Shown one piece after another: positions 1 to 5,062 of a DNA stretch of 5,062 nucleotides (its first letter is position 1; each line of letters opens with the position of its first letter). Under the pieces are notes generated by a model. The model worked only from the letters and a program-made list of their open reading frames with translations, did not search any database and had not been told where the DNA came from. This DNA is from Chloroflexota bacterium (GTDB lineage: Bacteria > Chloroflexota > Anaerolineae > Anaerolineales > Villigracilaceae). The stretch covers positions 1 to 5,062 of the forward strand of contig VGOX01000216.1 of assembly GCA_016875755.1 (NCBI GenBank), in the 5' to 3' direction. Made by a program: the position numbers and the translations under genes.

Positions 1-1
1 T

Positions 2-112
2 CTTAATCTACTCAAACAGGAGAAGACTGCCAAAGGTGGCATTCACGCCAAGCAACTCCAAGCTGCATGGAAAGAAGATTATCTCCTCAAAGTCCTCTCC
101 TCTGGTGTTTAG
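2..112 (+). CDS. C-terminal fragment of an unidentified protein (5' end outside window)
   Basis: A frame open from the left edge gives 36 codons and ends in TAG at 110-112. The peptide begins LNLLKQEKTAKGG and ends WKEDYLLKVLSSGV. It is mixed charged and hydrophobic and looks like a normal helical C-terminus of a soluble protein. I do not recognise the family. The case rests on composition and on a stop followed by an apparently non-coding leader. A 36-codon open frame can occur by chance, and another frame is open from position 3 to about 167, but its peptide (rich in Ser, Lys and Arg, no obvious fold) is less protein-like. The gene would be co-directional with the exporter operon, 262 bp upstream of its first start codon. 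Confidence 0.5.
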   Translation, partial: LNLLKQEKTAKGGIHAKQLQAAWKEDYLLKVLSSGV

Positions 113-374
113 ATGCGATTGCCCTACAAGATGGGGTGATTCCAGTAATTCTAAAAAAGAATCGTAGTAAAATAGAACTTCTGTTCTGCATCCATTTCCC
201 CCTTAAAGTGCGAGAGCCAGGGTTGCCTGTGCCCTGGCTCTCTTACAAAGGAGGAGAAGAGAAATCTGTTACGCCTGTAACTTTATCACGCACTGCCGAA
301 ACACACTTGACGCCTGCCCTACGCCAAACCCACGCAAACACAACGATAAAGATTACAAATTTTTAAGGAGAATC
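113..374 (+). other. Non-coding leader upstream of the ABC exporter operon
   Basis: This 262-bp stretch has no convincing gene; the frame open at 67-366 has an improbable peptide and crosses a strong hairpin. It contains a -10-like TAAAAT at 168-173 without a good -35, the hairpin at 212-242, and a Shine-Dalgarno-like AAAGGAGGAG just after the hairpin (about 247-256) with no ATG, GTG or TTG at usable spacing. A small inverted repeat GTTAC-N4-GTAAC lies at 268-281, of a size that could bind a dimeric repressor, though 5-bp arms are weak evidence. A TTGACG at 307-312 resembles a -35 but has no -10 at normal spacing. The operon promoter is probably here, but I cannot place it. Confidence 0.5.
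212..242 (+). terminator. Hairpin, possible terminator of the upstream gene or leader attenuator
   Basis: Two perfectly complementary 11-nt arms, GAGAGCCAGGG (212-222) and CCCTGGCTCTC (232-242), flank a 9-nt loop. The stem is GC-rich and should be stable. Only a weak run (TCTTAC) follows, not a true T tract, so intrinsic termination is uncertain. It lies 99 bp after the stop of the left-edge gene and 132 bp before the exporter ATPase. It could end the upstream transcript, or act within the exporter leader if transcription starts near the TAAAAT at 168-173. Confidence 0.45.
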
Positions 375-1394
375 ATGTCTGCTACACTCGCAATCGAAAC
401 AAAAGACCTTGGCCGCATTTACAAACTGCGCGGCAATAAAAAGGAAGCCCGCAAGGAGCTGGTTGCTTTGGAAGGTGTCAACCTGACTGTGGAACGCGGC
501 GAACTGTTCGGGTTGCTCGGCCCGAACGGCGCGGGCAAGACGACGTTGATCAAGATCCTCACCACGCTTCTCTCCCCGACCTCGGGCTGGGCACGTGTTG
601 CAGGAGCAGATGTCAACACTGAACCAGATGCAGTGCGCCCGCGTATCAATATGGTTTCAGGCGGCGAGTCATCGGGCTATGGTCTGTTGACCGTGCGCGA
701 GAATTTGTGGATGTTCTCGCAGTTCTACGGTGTGCCATCCAAAGAAGCGAATGAACGCATCGAAGCCCTGCTCGAAATGGTCGGCATGAAAGACCGTATG
801 CACACAAAGTCGTCCGATCTCTCGACAGGTTTGCGCCAGAAGATGAACATTGTGCGCGGATTTTTGACTCAGCCCGAAGTGCTGTTCCTCGATGAGCCGA
901 CACTTGGTCTCGATGTGGGTGCGATGCGCGATGTGCGCAAGTTCATCCTCGATTGGTTAAAAGCAGACAAGGAACGCACCCTGCTTCTGACCACTCATTA
1001 CATGATGGAAGCTGAAGAGTTATGTGACCGTGTCGCCATCATCAACAAGGGACGCGTATTGGCATGTGATAAGCCATCGGTGCTGAAACACCGCCTGCAA
1101 AAGGATGCACTGTTCGAGATCGAGGTGAGTCCGCTCAATGGGTTGACCCAGCAAATGTTGGTGGACCAGCCTGAGGTCACGAAAGCGGCGGTCACCGAGA
1201 CAGAGACAGGCGCGAAACTGAGTCTGAGTCTCGTCGAAGAATCCGCTTTGGCACGGGTCATCAATCTGTTCACGCAAAAGGATGTGAAAGTGATGAACCT
1301 GACCAAACGCCAGCCAACGCTCGAAGATGTGTTCGTTGATCTCGTCGGGCGCAGCATGGCAGAGGAGGAACAACATGGACAACCCGAAGCGTAG
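375..1394 (+). CDS. ABC-2 type exporter, ATP-binding protein
   Basis: This 339-residue cytoplasmic ATPase should power the two membrane proteins encoded downstream. Visible motifs in order are Walker A GPNGAGKT (49-56), a Q-loop region about 93-110, signature LSTGLRQK (149-156), Walker B VLFLDEPT (169-176), D-loop GLD (178-180) and the switch histidine in TTHYM (His208). The C-terminal part, including PTLEDVFVDLVGR (314-326), matches the extra domain of DrrA-like drug and polysaccharide exporter ATPases. Length is normal for that group. The start is supported by AAGGAG at 365-370. Two things are odd: the Q-loop reads VSGGESSGYGLLTVREN, with Gly/Glu where a Gln is usual, and the signature has Thr where LSGGQ has its first Gly. 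The substrate cannot be told from sequence. The last 20 bp overlap the first permease gene, which implies translational coupling. Confidence 0.96.
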   Translation: MSATLAIETKDLGRIYKLRGNKKEARKELVALEGVNLTVERGELFGLLGPNGAGKTTLIKILTTLLSPTSGWARVAGADVNTEPDAVRPRINMVSGGESSGYGLLTVRENLWMFSQFYGVPSKEANERIEALLEMVGMKDRMHTKSSDLSTGLRQKMNIVRGFLTQPEVLFLDEPTLGLDVGAMRDVRKFILDWLKADKERTLLLTTHYMMEAEELCDRVAIINKGRVLACDKPSVLKHRLQKDALFEIEVSPLNGLTQQMLVDQPEVTKAAVTETETGAKLSLSLVEESALARVINLFTQKDVKVMNLTKRQPTLEDVFVDLVGRSMAEEEQHGQPEA

Positions 1395-2244
1395 TAACGA
1401 GGCGTTGCTGCGTCCTTACAGCCATAAAAATACTGGCTGGCGTTTATTTCTCTCCACCATTATTGCGCGCGCGTATCCGCGCATTATCGGGCAGCAGCGC
1501 GAGGTTTCGTGGCTGGTGTTCGACCTGATCATGCCAATGCTGGCGGTGATCGCGTATGTGTTCGTCTATCGCGCGTTGAATGCCCCAGAGGAATATATCG
1601 GCTTCGTGGTGATGGGCGGCGCGATGACCGCGTTTTGGATGAATATTTTGTGGAGCATGTCGAGCCAGTTGTATTGGGAGAAGGAGCAGGGAAACCTTGC
1701 GCTGTACATCATGGCGCCGAATTCAATGATGGCGATCCTGTTGGGCATGGCGTTAGGCGGCATGTTGGCTACGGCATTGCGTGCGCTGGCGGTGACATTG
1801 CTGGGCATCTTTATGTTCGGCGTGACCTATACCGTTTCGAGTTATCTCCAACTATTTTTGGTCTTTATGCTGGCGATGATCGCGTTGTACGGCATGGGCA
1901 TGATGATGGCGTCGGCGTTTTTGCTGTTCGGGCGAGAAGCCTGGCACATGGCGAACCTAGCGCAGGAACCGATCTTTCTGGCTTCGGGCTTTTACTTCCC
2001 GATCAAGTCGCTGCCGTTCTGGGTGGCGGCGGGCGCTTCGATCATCCCGCTCACGCTCGGCATGGACGCAATGCGTCAGTTGATCTTCCCCACGGGATTC
2101 GAATATGGCTTTATGACTGTGCAGACGGAGATCCTGATCCTTGCAGTTCTTTCGGTGGTGTTCGTCTTCACCGCGAAGGTCTTGCTGGCATACGTCGAAA
2201 GAATCGCTGTGCGCGAGGGCAGAATTACGGAGAGTCGTCGTTAA
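1375..2244 (+). CDS. ABC-2 type exporter, permease subunit 1
   Basis: This 289-residue inner membrane protein should form half of the transport channel. After a basic cytoplasmic N-terminus (1-45) I see about six hydrophobic segments near 45-67, 75-96, 117-150, 155-185, 198-225 and 252-274. The pattern, the EKEQGNLALYIMAPNS segment (102-117) and ASGFYFPIKSLPFW (203-216) are typical of the ABC-2 membrane family. I chose ATG 1375 because AGAGGAGGAA (1361-1370) precedes it at good spacing; an in-frame ATG at 1327 would add 16 residues and extend the ATPase overlap to 68 bp with no clear ribosome binding site. The TAA stop is followed one base later by the palindromic repeat at 2246-2339. Permease 2 is clearly different in sequence, so the channel is probably a heterodimer. 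Confidence 0.93.
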   Translation: MDNPKRSNEALLRPYSHKNTGWRLFLSTIIARAYPRIIGQQREVSWLVFDLIMPMLAVIAYVFVYRALNAPEEYIGFVVMGGAMTAFWMNILWSMSSQLYWEKEQGNLALYIMAPNSMMAILLGMALGGMLATALRALAVTLLGIFMFGVTYTVSSYLQLFLVFMLAMIALYGMGMMMASAFLLFGREAWHMANLAQEPIFLASGFYFPIKSLPFWVAAGASIIPLTLGMDAMRQLIFPTGFEYGFMTVQTEILILAVLSVVFVFTAKVLLAYVERIAVREGRITESRR

Positions 2245-2245
2245 C

Positions 2246-2339
2246 GTCATTGCGAGGAGCGCTCTTGTTCTTCGCGACGAAACAATCCCAAATATGTTGG
2301 AGATTGCTTCGGGCGAAAAAGCATCGCCCTCGCAATGAC
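2246..2339. repeat. 94-bp palindromic interspersed repeat (MITE/REP-like) between the permease genes
   Basis: The outer ends are perfect 12-bp inverted copies: GTCATTGCGAGG (2246-2257) and CCTCGCAATGAC (2328-2339). An inner stem pairs GAAACAATC (2279-2287) with GATTGCTTC (2302-2310) with one mismatch, then CCAA (2288-2291) with TTGG (2297-2300) around a 5-nt loop, leaving A2301 bulged. Repeats with GTCATTGCGAG...CTCGCAATGAC ends and inner GAAGCAATC/GATTGCTTC arms occur in many copies in various bacterial genomes (general knowledge, not searched). The element occupies 94 of the 110 bp between the stop of permease 1 and the start of permease 2, so it looks inserted. It encodes no transposase and I see no clear target duplication. 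In the transcript it would fold just upstream of the permease 2 start. Confidence 0.85.
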
Positions 2340-2354
2340 ATAAAAAGAGAACTT

Positions 2355-3209
2355 ATGCAAACATCAACTTCATGGCGTTCATTCCGCATGGCGGCGTGGC
2401 TGGGATGGGTGATCGAGTCCAATTGGACCGACCCGTTCCTGTTCGCGGTGTATTCCATCGTCAAGCCGATTTCGGGCGCGGCGATTCTGGTCATCATGTA
2501 CGGCATCATCTCGCAGGGCAATTACGACAACGCCCTGTTCCCGTACATTTATCTGGGCAACGCGTTTTACATCTACGTCGGCGCAGTGATGACAGGCGTC
2601 TCATGGGCGGTGGTGGATGACCGCGAGCATTACAAAACGCTCAAATATATGTACATTGCGCCCATCTATATTCCGCTGTATCTGCTCGGGCGCGGCGTGG
2701 CGCGTTTCATCACAGGTTCCATCGCAGTGTTCATCACCCTCGCGGCTGGGATTCTTTTCCTGAACGTCAAGATCAACTTCGCAGAAGTGGATTGGCTGCT
2801 GTTCTTTGTGACGTTGATCCTCGGCGTAGTGATGCTTGCGCTTCTGGGCTTGCTGTTGGCTGGTATTACCCTGACGGTTGCCCGTCACGAAGGCTTTATC
2901 GGCGAAGCGACGGCAGGCGCGTTATACATTTTCAGCGGCGCCGTCTTCCCATTGGATGTACTGCCCGAATGGATTCGCCCCATTGGATACTTCATGCCAA
3001 CCACCTATTGGCTGGAACTGTTGAGAAGGTCACTGGTGGGGAATGTTGCGCAAGCCTTCCCGACTCTGGCGAGTTTCAGCAACCTTGAGATCCTTGGGAT
3101 TTTATTTGGGCTGAGCCTGTTCTTCGGCACGATCAGCATCTGGGTATTCAAAATCTGTGATGCCCGCGCACGCGAACTTGGTCTGATCGACCGAACAACG
3201 AATTACTAA
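2355..3209 (+). CDS. ABC-2 type exporter, permease subunit 2
   Basis: This 284-residue inner membrane protein is the second channel subunit. Hydrophobic segments lie near 29-51, 62-82, 104-137, 148-172, 186-200 and 245-267. DDREHYKTLKYMYIAP (88-103) is the counterpart of the EKEQGNLALYIMAP stretch in permease 1, and FSGAVFPLDVLPEW (193-206) is the usual ABC-2 motif before the last helices. The chosen start is ATG 2355, with only a weak purine run (AAAAAGAGAA, 2342-2351) as ribosome binding site. The same frame stays open upstream through the repeat and across permease 1 to a GTG at 1509, but that part reads as a non-natural His-, Gly- and Arg-rich peptide and is not coding. A strong terminator begins 17 bp after the stop, so this is the last gene of the operon. 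Confidence 0.93.
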   Translation: MQTSTSWRSFRMAAWLGWVIESNWTDPFLFAVYSIVKPISGAAILVIMYGIISQGNYDNALFPYIYLGNAFYIYVGAVMTGVSWAVVDDREHYKTLKYMYIAPIYIPLYLLGRGVARFITGSIAVFITLAAGILFLNVKINFAEVDWLLFFVTLILGVVMLALLGLLLAGITLTVARHEGFIGEATAGALYIFSGAVFPLDVLPEWIRPIGYFMPTTYWLELLRRSLVGNVAQAFPTLASFSNLEILGILFGLSLFFGTISIWVFKICDARARELGLIDRTTNY

Positions 3210-3226
3210 CTCAATACAATACATTA

Positions 3227-3273
3227 CATGAAAAAACAGGCGCGGAGTTGTGCTCCACGCCTGTTTTTTCATG
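3227..3273. terminator. Strong, near-symmetric intrinsic terminator of the exporter operon
   Basis: Two 21-nt arms (3227-3247 and 3253-3273) are complementary except for one C-A mismatch and enclose the 5-nt loop TTGTG. The core GC stem, CAGGCGCGGAG against CTCCACGCCTG, is flanked by six A on the left and six T on the right. It can therefore act as a terminator on both strands. It lies just after permease 2 and ends about 50 bp before the lyase start, so it should separate the two transcription units. Confidence 0.9.
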
Positions 3274-3285
3274 GGGCCTTTGGAG

Positions 3286-3291
3286 TACAAT
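3286..3291 (+). promoter_or_regulatory. Possible -10 element of the lyase gene
   Basis: TACAAT differs from the TATAAT consensus at one base and lies 31 bp upstream of the lyase ATG. That is consistent with a short leader starting near 3298. The region 17 bp upstream is the T tract of the terminator and offers only a poor -35. The call is a guess from position and one hexamer. Confidence 0.3.
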
Positions 3292-3309
3292 TTCACCATA
3301 CTCACTTTC

Positions 3310-3315
3310 AAGGAG
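3310..3315 (+). promoter_or_regulatory. Ribosome binding site that sets the lyase start
   Basis: AAGGAG lies 7 nt before ATG 3323. An in-frame ATG at 3317 would be only 1 nt from this site, and the longest open frame begins at a TTG (3248) inside the terminator loop. Both alternatives are therefore unlikely. Confidence 0.8.
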
Positions 3316-3322
3316 AATGCCC

Positions 3323-4846
3323 ATGACTATCATTTTGAACGGCTCGGACCTGACAGTTGAAAAACTCGTTGCCATTGCGCGAGATAACGAAAAAGTGGAA
3401 CTTGCCCCCGAAGCCCTTGAGCGCATCAAAGTCTGCCGTGCAATGCTGGAGGAGAAACTTGCCAATAAAGAGGTCATGTATGGCACGAACACCGGCATCG
3501 GCGAGTTTTCGGAGACGATGCTTAACGATGAGCAGGTGAAGGAATTTCAGAAATATCTCATCTACAACCACGCTGCGGGGATCGGTGACCCAGCCCCCAT
3601 TGAACACGTCCGCGCAGCATTGGCGGGACGCATCAACGTTCATGCCCATGGGAATTCTGGTTGCAGACCCGAAATTACGCTTACGCTGATAGAGATGCTG
3701 AATGAAGGCGTCACACCCGTGGTTTGCCAGAAAGGTTCCGTGGGCGCAAGCGGCGACCTTGCTCCGATGGCGCAAGCTGCACTGTTACTTATGGGTGAGG
3801 GTGAAGCTTTTTATGGCGGCGAGCAGTTATCGGGTAAGGAAGCGATGCGCAGGGCTGGAATTGAAATTCCAGGTTTGCAGGCGCGGGATGGTCTCGCCAC
3901 GATCAACGGTTCCAATCTATTAACTGCCATGTCAGCGCTTCATATTTATGACATGGAACGATTCTTGAAACAAGCGGAGATCGCGGCAGCCATGTCGATT
4001 GAGGCTTTGCTTGGCAATATGAAACCATATAACACGAAACTGCACGAACTGCGTGGATTCAAAGGCGCGATCACGTCGGCAAAGAATATCGCCAGGGTCA
4101 TCGAAGGCTCTGATCTGACGACAGGCAAAATGAAAACCAAGGTGCAGGACGCCTACTCGATGCGCTCCACGCCACAGGTGATCGGCGCAGCCCGAGATGC
4201 AATTGCATACGCGCGGTCACAAGTAGAAATCGAGTTGAACGGTGTGGGAGATAACCCCATCTTTATCCCCGAAGACAAATTGACTCTTACCGGCGCGAAT
4301 TTTCAAGGCTCGCCTGTTGCGCTTCCAATGGATATGGCAGGGATGGCGATTACGATGGTGTGCGTCCTCTCTGAACGCCGCTTGAACCGTTTGACCAACC
4401 CCGCACTCTCACAGGGATTGCCCGATTTCCTTGCCCATGAGCCGGGTTTCTACTCTGGCTTGATGCTCAGCCAATACACGGCCGACCATTTGATCGTCGA
4501 GCAGCGCATCCTCTCCACACCCGCTTCGATCCAGTCCATTCCTGCTGCGGCAGATCAGGAGGATTTCGTTTCGATGGGCATGAACACCGCCCTCAAGAAT
4601 GGACAGATCCTTGATAACGCTTTTGGTATTCTGGGTATCGAATTTATGGCCGCCGCACAGGCGCTGGATTTCCGCAAGTTCACGCCGGGGGCGGGATCGC
4701 TCAAAGCGCGCGAGGTCATTCGCAGGCATGTCGAACATCTCGAGGTGGATCGCCCGCTGTACAACGATCACAACAAAATGAAGGCACTCGTGAAATCAGG
4801 TGAGATCTTGGATGATGTGGAAAAAGTTGTGGGGAAATTGGAATAA
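3323..4846 (+). CDS. hutH: MIO-dependent aromatic amino acid ammonia-lyase, probably histidine ammonia-lyase
   Basis: This complete 507-residue cytoplasmic enzyme has the normal length for bacterial histidase. The family removes ammonia from an aromatic amino acid (histidine to urocanate for HutH) using the MIO electrophile, which forms from an Ala-Ser-Gly triad. Here the triad is A142-S143-G144 in GSVGASGDLAPMAQ. Other residues match Pseudomonas histidase almost number for number: Tyr53 (MYGTNTGIG), His83 (YNHAAGIG), Asn195 (TINGSN), Gln275, Tyr278 and Arg281 (VQDAYSMR), Phe327 (GANFQGS) and Glu413 (DQEDFVSMG). His83 and Glu413 favour histidase over phenylalanine or tyrosine lyases, which usually have other residues there. 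Against this, residue 82 is Asn rather than Ser and residue 328 is Gln, as in plant PAL, rather than His. No hutU, hutI or hutG is nearby. The family is certain; the symbol is provisional, and phenylalanine/tyrosine lyase or aminomutase activity remains possible. Confidence 0.96.
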   Translation: MTIILNGSDLTVEKLVAIARDNEKVELAPEALERIKVCRAMLEEKLANKEVMYGTNTGIGEFSETMLNDEQVKEFQKYLIYNHAAGIGDPAPIEHVRAALAGRINVHAHGNSGCRPEITLTLIEMLNEGVTPVVCQKGSVGASGDLAPMAQAALLLMGEGEAFYGGEQLSGKEAMRRAGIEIPGLQARDGLATINGSNLLTAMSALHIYDMERFLKQAEIAAAMSIEALLGNMKPYNTKLHELRGFKGAITSAKNIARVIEGSDLTTGKMKTKVQDAYSMRSTPQVIGAARDAIAYARSQVEIELNGVGDNPIFIPEDKLTLTGANFQGSPVALPMDMAGMAITMVCVLSERRLNRLTNPALSQGLPDFLAHEPGFYSGLMLSQYTADHLIVEQRILSTPASIQSIPAAADQEDFVSMGMNTALKNGQILDNAFGILGIEFMAAAQALDFRKFTPGAGSLKAREVIRRHVEHLEVDRPLYNDHNKMKALVKSGEILDDVEKVVGKLE

Positions 4847-4873
4847 TGCCCCGCAGCTTCGTTAAAATGGACT

Positions 4874-4902
4874 TTGATGTTTTGACTTTGTGCTGTTAAA
4901 AT
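4874..4902 (+). promoter_or_regulatory. Predicted sigma-70-type promoter with extended -10
   Basis: TTGATG (4874-4879) and TAAAAT (4897-4902) are separated by exactly 17 bp, and TG sits one base before the -10 (TGTTAAAAT), forming an extended -10. It lies 43 bp upstream of the ATG of the right-edge gene. A second TTAAAAT at 4862-4868 is similar but lacks a -35 at normal spacing. I see no intrinsic terminator between the lyase stop and this promoter, so some read-through is possible. Confidence 0.5.
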
Positions 4903-4945
4903 ATTCAAGCTCAGCCAATATTGTAAATTCTCATACAAGGTGAAT

Positions 4946-5062
4946 ATGAAAAAAATAGTAACTACTCAGGGTAGCGGAGCGACAAAATCGGGCAAGAAAG
5001 GAGAACCTGTAAAGGCAAGGCGCAAAGCGGAAAGAGCCTTGACACCATTTTTGCGAGCAGTG
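4946..5062 (+). CDS. N-terminal fragment of an unidentified protein (3' end outside window)
   Basis: ATG 4946 opens a frame that continues without a stop for 39 codons to the right edge. AAGGTG (4937-4942) is a reasonable but rather close ribosome binding site, and a good promoter lies upstream. The peptide starts MKKIVTTQGSGATKSG and is followed by a very basic stretch (KARRKAERA, about residues 23-31). It has no signal peptide or membrane segment, and its early part looks disordered. A lysine- and arginine-rich N-terminal tail could contact nucleic acid, but that is speculation; the visible part is too short to assign a family. Confidence 0.6.
   Translation, partial: MKKIVTTQGSGATKSGKKGEPVKARRKAERALTPFLRAV

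Noticed and set aside
114..140. Eight-codon ORF (ATG 114 to TGA) overlapping the left-edge stop
   Set aside because: No ribosome binding site and too short to support.
67..366. A 99-codon open frame in the leader
   Set aside because: No ribosome binding site, overlaps the end of the left-edge gene, crosses the hairpin at 212-242, and gives a peptide with no recognisable features.
2246..2339. CRISPR array or riboswitch in the permease gap
   Set aside because: There is only one palindromic unit, with no repeat-spacer periodicity, and the architecture fits a dispersed inverted repeat better than a known riboswitch.
1509..2354. Long N-terminal extension of permease 2 overlapping permease 1
   Set aside because: The peptide lacks membrane segments and natural composition, while the other frame encodes a clear ABC-2 permease. 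The ATG at 2355 gives a family-normal length.
3248..3322. Upstream TTG start giving the lyase 25 extra residues
   Set aside because: The TTG lies in the terminator loop and the extension is encoded by the stem itself. ATG 3323 has a good ribosome binding site and gives numbering that matches histidase.
3308..3775. 155-codon open frame on the minus strand inside the lyase gene
   Set aside because: It is the complement of a strongly supported gene, and its His/Cys-rich peptide resembles no family.

Overview
The window looks like chromosomal DNA from a bacterium, moderately GC-rich in its coding parts. My best guess is an uncultured Anaerolineae-like member of the Chloroflexota. That guess rests on the general look of the proteins and on a palindromic repeat with GTCATTGCGAGG ends, a type I associate with such genomes. 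It is inference, not proof. Every supported gene is on the + strand.

Layout. (1) Positions 2-112 hold what is probably the C-terminal end of an unidentified gene. (2) Positions 113-374 are a non-coding leader with a perfect 11-bp hairpin at 212-242, a purine-rich Shine-Dalgarno-like run that has no start codon, and a small inverted repeat. (3) Positions 375-3209 are a three-gene ABC-2 type exporter operon: one ATPase (375-1394) and two different six-helix permeases (1375-2244 and 2355-3209). The ATPase and first permease overlap by 20 bp. The two permease genes are separated by a 94-bp palindromic repeat that fills almost the whole gap. (4) A long, nearly perfect stem-loop at 3227-3273, with an A tract and a T tract, closes the operon. 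(5) Positions 3323-4846 encode a complete MIO-dependent aromatic amino acid lyase of the histidine/phenylalanine ammonia-lyase family. (6) Positions 4847-4945 are a promoter region with a good extended -10 promoter. They lead into the first 39 codons of an unidentified gene that runs off the right edge.

How the genes work together. The ATPase and two permeases should form one asymmetric exporter (two ATPase copies plus a permease heterodimer). Nothing in the window identifies its substrate. The lyase is separated from the exporter by a terminator and has its own ribosome binding site, so it is probably an independent unit. No other histidine-degradation gene is present. Its active site is mostly histidase-like but has substitutions that leave the substrate open.

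I see no clearly novel multi-gene system. The most interesting points are the repeat inside the exporter operon, the mixed active site of the lyase, and the unusual Q-loop of the ATPase.
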